Below the pieces are notes generated by a model. It made no database searches. It saw nothing but the letters and a program-made list of their open reading frames with translations, and was not told where the DNA came from. The position numbers and the translations under genes were made by a program. From the NCBI RefSeq assembly GCF_000024425.1, contig NC_013946.1:3033458-3097457 (forward strand): 64,000 bases of DNA, read 5' to 3'. This DNA is from Meiothermus ruber DSM 1279. GTDB taxonomy: Bacteria > Deinococcota > Deinococci > Deinococcales > Thermaceae. Positions 61,191 through 64,000 of this stretch are shown here, one piece after another (positions within the stretch are counted from its first letter, which is position 1; each line of letters begins with the position of its first letter).

Positions 61191-61918
61191 TAGGATAACG
61201 GATTTTTGGCAGGAACCCCAGGCTTGCGGGGGTATTGGGGCGGTGTGGGTTCTACCTTGCGCAGGATAATTAAATGCCGCGTATCGCCCGTACCCGGTAG
61301 CTTCAGGTGCAGTACCTGTTCCAGCACCCCTCCAAGCTTGCGTATTGCACCTTGGCCCTCGGCCAGCTCGCGTGCCACTTCGGCACCTTTCTGCACCAGT
61401 ACAAATCCACCAACCTGCACCAGCGGCAAGGTTAGCTCGGCGGCTGTCGCCAGTGAAGCCACCGCTCGAGTCAGGGCCGCCCCATATGTTTCACGTTTTA
61501 CAACCTGACGGCCCAGTTCCTCAGAGCGTCCCCAGAGGGCCTGTGTGTTTACCAGTGCGAGGGTTTGCGCCACTTTCGCCACGAACTCGATTTTCTTTTT
61601 AGTGGCGTCCAGTAGATCGAACTGGATGTCGGATCGCACAATCGCCAGCGGGAGTCCAGGAAACCCGGCCCCGGTGCCGACGTCTATCACTGATAGCCCG
61701 CTGGCAAAGCCAGCGTAACGCAGGCAAGATAGGGAGTCCGCAAAGTGCTTGTATATGATGCCCTCTTCATCCCGGATGGCTGTAAGGTTGAGGTTTTGGT
61801 TGACTGTTGTAAGCAGTTCAAAGAATAAAGCAAATTGAGGTAGGTAGGGCCTTAGATCCAACCCCAACTCAGCCCCTGCTTGCAGCAACATCTGTTTTCC
61901 GGCTGCGGTCATCTGCAT
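61190..61918 (-). CDS. rsmG: 16S rRNA (guanine-527-N7)-methyltransferase RsmG
   Basis: 242 residues. SAM-dependent methyltransferase: [17 protein letters not shown] is the SAM loop, [17 protein letters not shown] and [20 protein letters not shown] follow as in GidB. Loss gives low-level streptomycin resistance in other bacteria. A parS-like site lies within its coding sequence at 61487-61502. The gene is between mnmG and parA, the common origin-side order. Confidence 0.95.
   Translation of the reverse strand: MQMTAAGKQMLLQAGAELGLDLRPYLPQFALFFELLTTVNQNLNLTAIRDEEGIIYKHFADSLSCLRYAGFASGLSVIDVGTGAGFPGLPLAIVRSDIQFDLLDATKKKIEFVAKVAQTLALVNTQALWGRSEELGRQVVKRETYGAALTRAVASLATAAELTLPLVQVGGFVLVQKGAEVARELAEGQGAIRKLGGVLEQVLHLKLPGTGDTRHLIILRKVEPTPPQYPRKPGVPAKNPLS
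61487..61502 (+). promoter_or_regulatory. parS-like site 1, inside rsmG
   Basis: TGTTTCACGTTTTACA matches the bacterial parS consensus TGTTTCACGTGAAACA at 13 of 16 bases. The same 16-mer occurs in reverse at 61954-61969. Its position beside parB and near the origin is as expected. Confidence 0.75.
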
Positions 61919-61953
61919 ATTAGTGGGTGTCTGTCGTTCAATGTGTGGGGGTA

Positions 61954-61969
61954 TGTAAAACGTGAAACA
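61954..61969 (-). promoter_or_regulatory. parS-like site 2, between mnmG and rsmG
   Basis: The plus strand reads TGTAAAACGTGAAACA, the exact reverse complement of site 1. It lies in the 74-bp gap between mnmG and rsmG and is 467 bp from site 1, in inverted orientation. Confidence 0.75.
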
Positions 61970-61992
61970 TGGCTCGAGCCCAACCGGAGAAT

Positions 61993-63801
61993 TCAGGCTG
62001 GAGCAGGCATTTTAGCGATATGCACCAGGAGTGCGGTTATGTCCGAATCGCGAATCCCAGGAACCCTCGAGGCTTCAGCAACCGAGTGGGGTCGGATCCG
62101 TCCCAGTTTTTCAACAGCCTCCTTAGAAAGGCTGGGCACGCAGGCATAATCGAGGTCGGCCGGTAGGCGGTAGGCCTCGAGCTCCTTCAATTTTTCACGC
62201 AACCTGGCCTGCCGCTCCATATAACCCGCGTACTTGGCCCGCACTTCAACCTGGTAGGCCTCAGCCTTGCTAAGAGGCATTTCCGGCGACCCAATCATCT
62301 GCAGTACCTGTTCGTAACTGGCCTCGGGCCGCCGCAGGTATTGCAATGCCGAGACCCCCTCTATACGGCTGCGCTGGAGGCGGAGCAGCTCGCCCTGAAC
62401 CCGTGCATACTTGGCCTGTACGGCTTTTAGGTCTTCAGCCAAACGCAGGCCCCAATCAGCCGCTAGTGGCACCAGGCGTTCATCTGCATTATCCGAGCGG
62501 CACAGCAGGCGCAGCTCCACCCTCGAGGTCATCATGCGATAGGGTTCATCCACCCCGCGATGAACCAGGTCGTCTATCATCACCCCGATATAGCCAGAGG
62601 CTCGAGGTAGATGGGCCTCCTCCAGCCCCATCGCGTACCGCGCCGCATTCAATCCGGCCAGCAAGCCTTGGGCCGCGGCCTCCTCATAACCTGAGGTTCC
62701 GTTGAGCTGCCCAGCAGTAAACAGCCCCGGTAGCATACGGGACTGCAAGCCCGGTGTCAGTTCCAAAGGGTCTACTGCATCGTATTCCACCGCATAGGCA
62801 TAGCGTTGAATCACGGCCCGCTCAAACCCCGGTAGGCTCTGCACCATCTGTATCTGCAGCTCGGGGGGTAGGGAAGAGCTAAAGCCCTGCAGGTACAGCT
62901 CTGTGGTGTGAAGCCCATCGGGCTCCACAAAAAGCAGATGCGTTTCCTTGTCGGAAAAGCGAACCACCTTGTCCTCAATGGAGGGGCAGTAGCGAGGCCC
63001 AATGCCTTCAATATCCCCACCATATAGTGGTGATAGGTGCAGGTTTTCCTGAATCAACCGGTGGGTGGCTGCGGTCGTGCGGGTCTGCCAGGTGGGGCGG
63101 GCCGTTGCGTGAGGGCCGGGCACTCCGGAAAAGGTTTCGGGTGGGTTGTCTGCGGGGACGACCTCGAGTTTCTGGTAATCCACCGAGTCGGCCTGGATGC
63201 GGGGGGGGGTACCGGTTTTAAATCGCAGCAAGCGGTGACCCACAGCACGCAAGCTTTCAGAGAGAAAGCGGGCAGGGGGCTCCCCCTGACGCCCTGCAGG
63301 CCGGGACTGCCGCCCGTACCAGACCACCCCCTGCAAAAAGGTGCCGCTGGCTACCACCACTGCCCGGGCCGGCAGCTTGCGCCCATCTACAGTTTGTACG
63401 CCGCACAACCGCCCTCGTTCTACCCACAGCGCCGCCACCTCAGCCCGCACACTCTCAATCTGAGGGTGCCCCAGCAGCACCCGCTGGGCCTCGAGGGCGT
63501 ACAGATCCCGGTCTACCTGCACGCGCAAGCTCTGAACCGCAGGGCCTTTAGAACGATTAAGCACGCGGGTGTGGATGGCTGTGGCATCGGCCAGCCTGCC
63601 CATCAAACCACCCAGGGCCTCTATTTCGGCCACCAGTTGGCTCTTACCAGGCCCACCCACCGCAGGGTTACAGGGCATCAAACCAATGCGTTCAGGGTTC
63701 GAGGTGACCAGACCCACCCTGGCGCCCAGCCTGGCTGCCGCCCAGGCTGCCTCGATCCCAGCATGCCCACCGCCCACCACAATAACGTCATAGGCCCTCA
63801 T
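61993..63801 (-). CDS. mnmG: tRNA uridine-5-carboxymethylaminomethyl modification enzyme MnmG (GidA)
   Basis: 602 residues. FAD-dependent partner of MnmE in making cmnm5U at the wobble position. FAD motif [22 protein letters not shown] at the N terminus (in part), [15 protein letters not shown], the catalytic cysteine region RPTWQ...[12 protein letters not shown], and the C-terminal helical domain ending [20 protein letters not shown]. The open frame starts at 63903, but conserved sequence begins at MRAYDV (63801); a second ATG two codons earlier is possible. Confidence 0.95.
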   Translation of the reverse strand: MRAYDVIVVGGGHAGIEAAWAAARLGARVGLVTSNPERIGLMPCNPAVGGPGKSQLVAEIEALGGLMGRLADATAIHTRVLNRSKGPAVQSLRVQVDRDLYALEAQRVLLGHPQIESVRAEVAALWVERGRLCGVQTVDGRKLPARAVVVASGTFLQGVVWYGRQSRPAGRQGEPPARFLSESLRAVGHRLLRFKTGTPPRIQADSVDYQKLEVVPADNPPETFSGVPGPHATARPTWQTRTTAATHRLIQENLHLSPLYGGDIEGIGPRYCPSIEDKVVRFSDKETHLLFVEPDGLHTTELYLQGFSSSLPPELQIQMVQSLPGFERAVIQRYAYAVEYDAVDPLELTPGLQSRMLPGLFTAGQLNGTSGYEEAAAQGLLAGLNAARYAMGLEEAHLPRASGYIGVMIDDLVHRGVDEPYRMMTSRVELRLLCRSDNADERLVPLAADWGLRLAEDLKAVQAKYARVQGELLRLQRSRIEGVSALQYLRRPEASYEQVLQMIGSPEMPLSKAEAYQVEVRAKYAGYMERQARLREKLKELEAYRLPADLDYACVPSLSKEAVEKLGRIRPHSVAEASRVPGIRDSDITALLVHIAKMPAPA

Positions 63802-63964
63802 CCCCATCAGCTCCCAGCCTTGCATTTTAGCAGAGGCCCCGCGGTTGAAATCCCAACCAAAACCCCAAACCCATGAACACCACCACGGAAGCCGCGGTTT
63901 CATTTCTACCGTTCCAGATGTGGATCATGGGCTCAAAAGATGTTTTGATCACACCCACACGACA

Positions 63965-63996
63965 TTATCCACAGGGGGTTCTCTGCCTGTGGATAA
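63965..63996. promoter_or_regulatory. Inverted pair of DnaA boxes at the window edge
   Basis: TTATCCACA on the plus strand (63965-63973) and on the minus strand (TGTGGATAA, 63988-63996). Upstream of mnmG and next to parAB, this marks the approach to oriC and dnaA, which lie outside the window. Confidence 0.8.
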
Positions 63997-64000
63997 CTCA

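Overview
The window is high-GC bacterial chromosome, most probably from Thermaceae and most likely Meiothermus (inference). Supporting signs: many genes have a TANNNT -10 hexamer 6-9 bases before the start codon and no ribosome binding site (leaderless mRNAs); an SLH/coiled-coil/beta-barrel outer-membrane protein of the SlpA type; a PriA without helicase motifs; a dnaX with the nine-A slippage run known from Thermus; a GH13_18 glucosylglycerate/sucrose phosphorylase; and the order [16 protein letters not shown] next to DnaA boxes at the right edge, which puts oriC just beyond the window.

Layout. 1-15.0 kb: ilvE (cut by the edge), DUF721/DciA, a TauE exporter, recF, transporters, two GNAT acetyltransferases, priA, a degenerate GGDEF protein, a rhodanese, a metallo-hydrolase, ridA, a MeaB-type GTPase and an aminotransferase, plus a cluster of DnaA boxes at 11.85 kb. 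15.1-30.8 kb: a complete type I-E CRISPR-Cas locus on the minus strand. It comprises a WYL regulator, cas3, a degenerate mini-CRISPR, the Cascade promoter, a 66-aa ORF, cse1, cse2, a DUF2939 membrane protein, cas7, cas5, cas6e, cas1, cas2 and an array of 75 repeats. 31-45.6 kb: NlpC/P60 peptidase, SlpA-like protein, a Y-family polymerase, dnaX, a CsoR-family regulator, a lipoprotein hydrolase, a GH13 phosphorylase, a PepSY/two-component operon and a ferredoxin-NADP reductase. 45.6-50.5 kb: an AT-richer run of twelve co-directional small genes with two Sec-exported, bacteriocin-leader-like precursors, several small membrane proteins, a secreted C39 peptidase and a beta-barrel. 50.6-64 kb: a molybdopterin oxidoreductase, an AidB-like dehydrogenase, threonine aldolase, GDPD, comEA-comEC, parB-parA-rsmG-mnmG, two identical parS-like sites and terminal DnaA boxes.

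Two parts stand out. First, between cas3 and the Cascade genes lie two degenerate repeats that keep the crRNA 5' handle and the Cas6e hairpin. They flank a 20-base pseudo-spacer that matches, with an AAG PAM, a site just upstream of the -35 element of the Cascade promoter. This reads as a crRNA-like autorepressor of the cas operon, or a CreA-like guard. Second, the 45.6-50.5 kb operon looks like an export and processing system for leader-guided secreted polypeptides, with parts that resemble Fap amyloid and class II bacteriocin systems.
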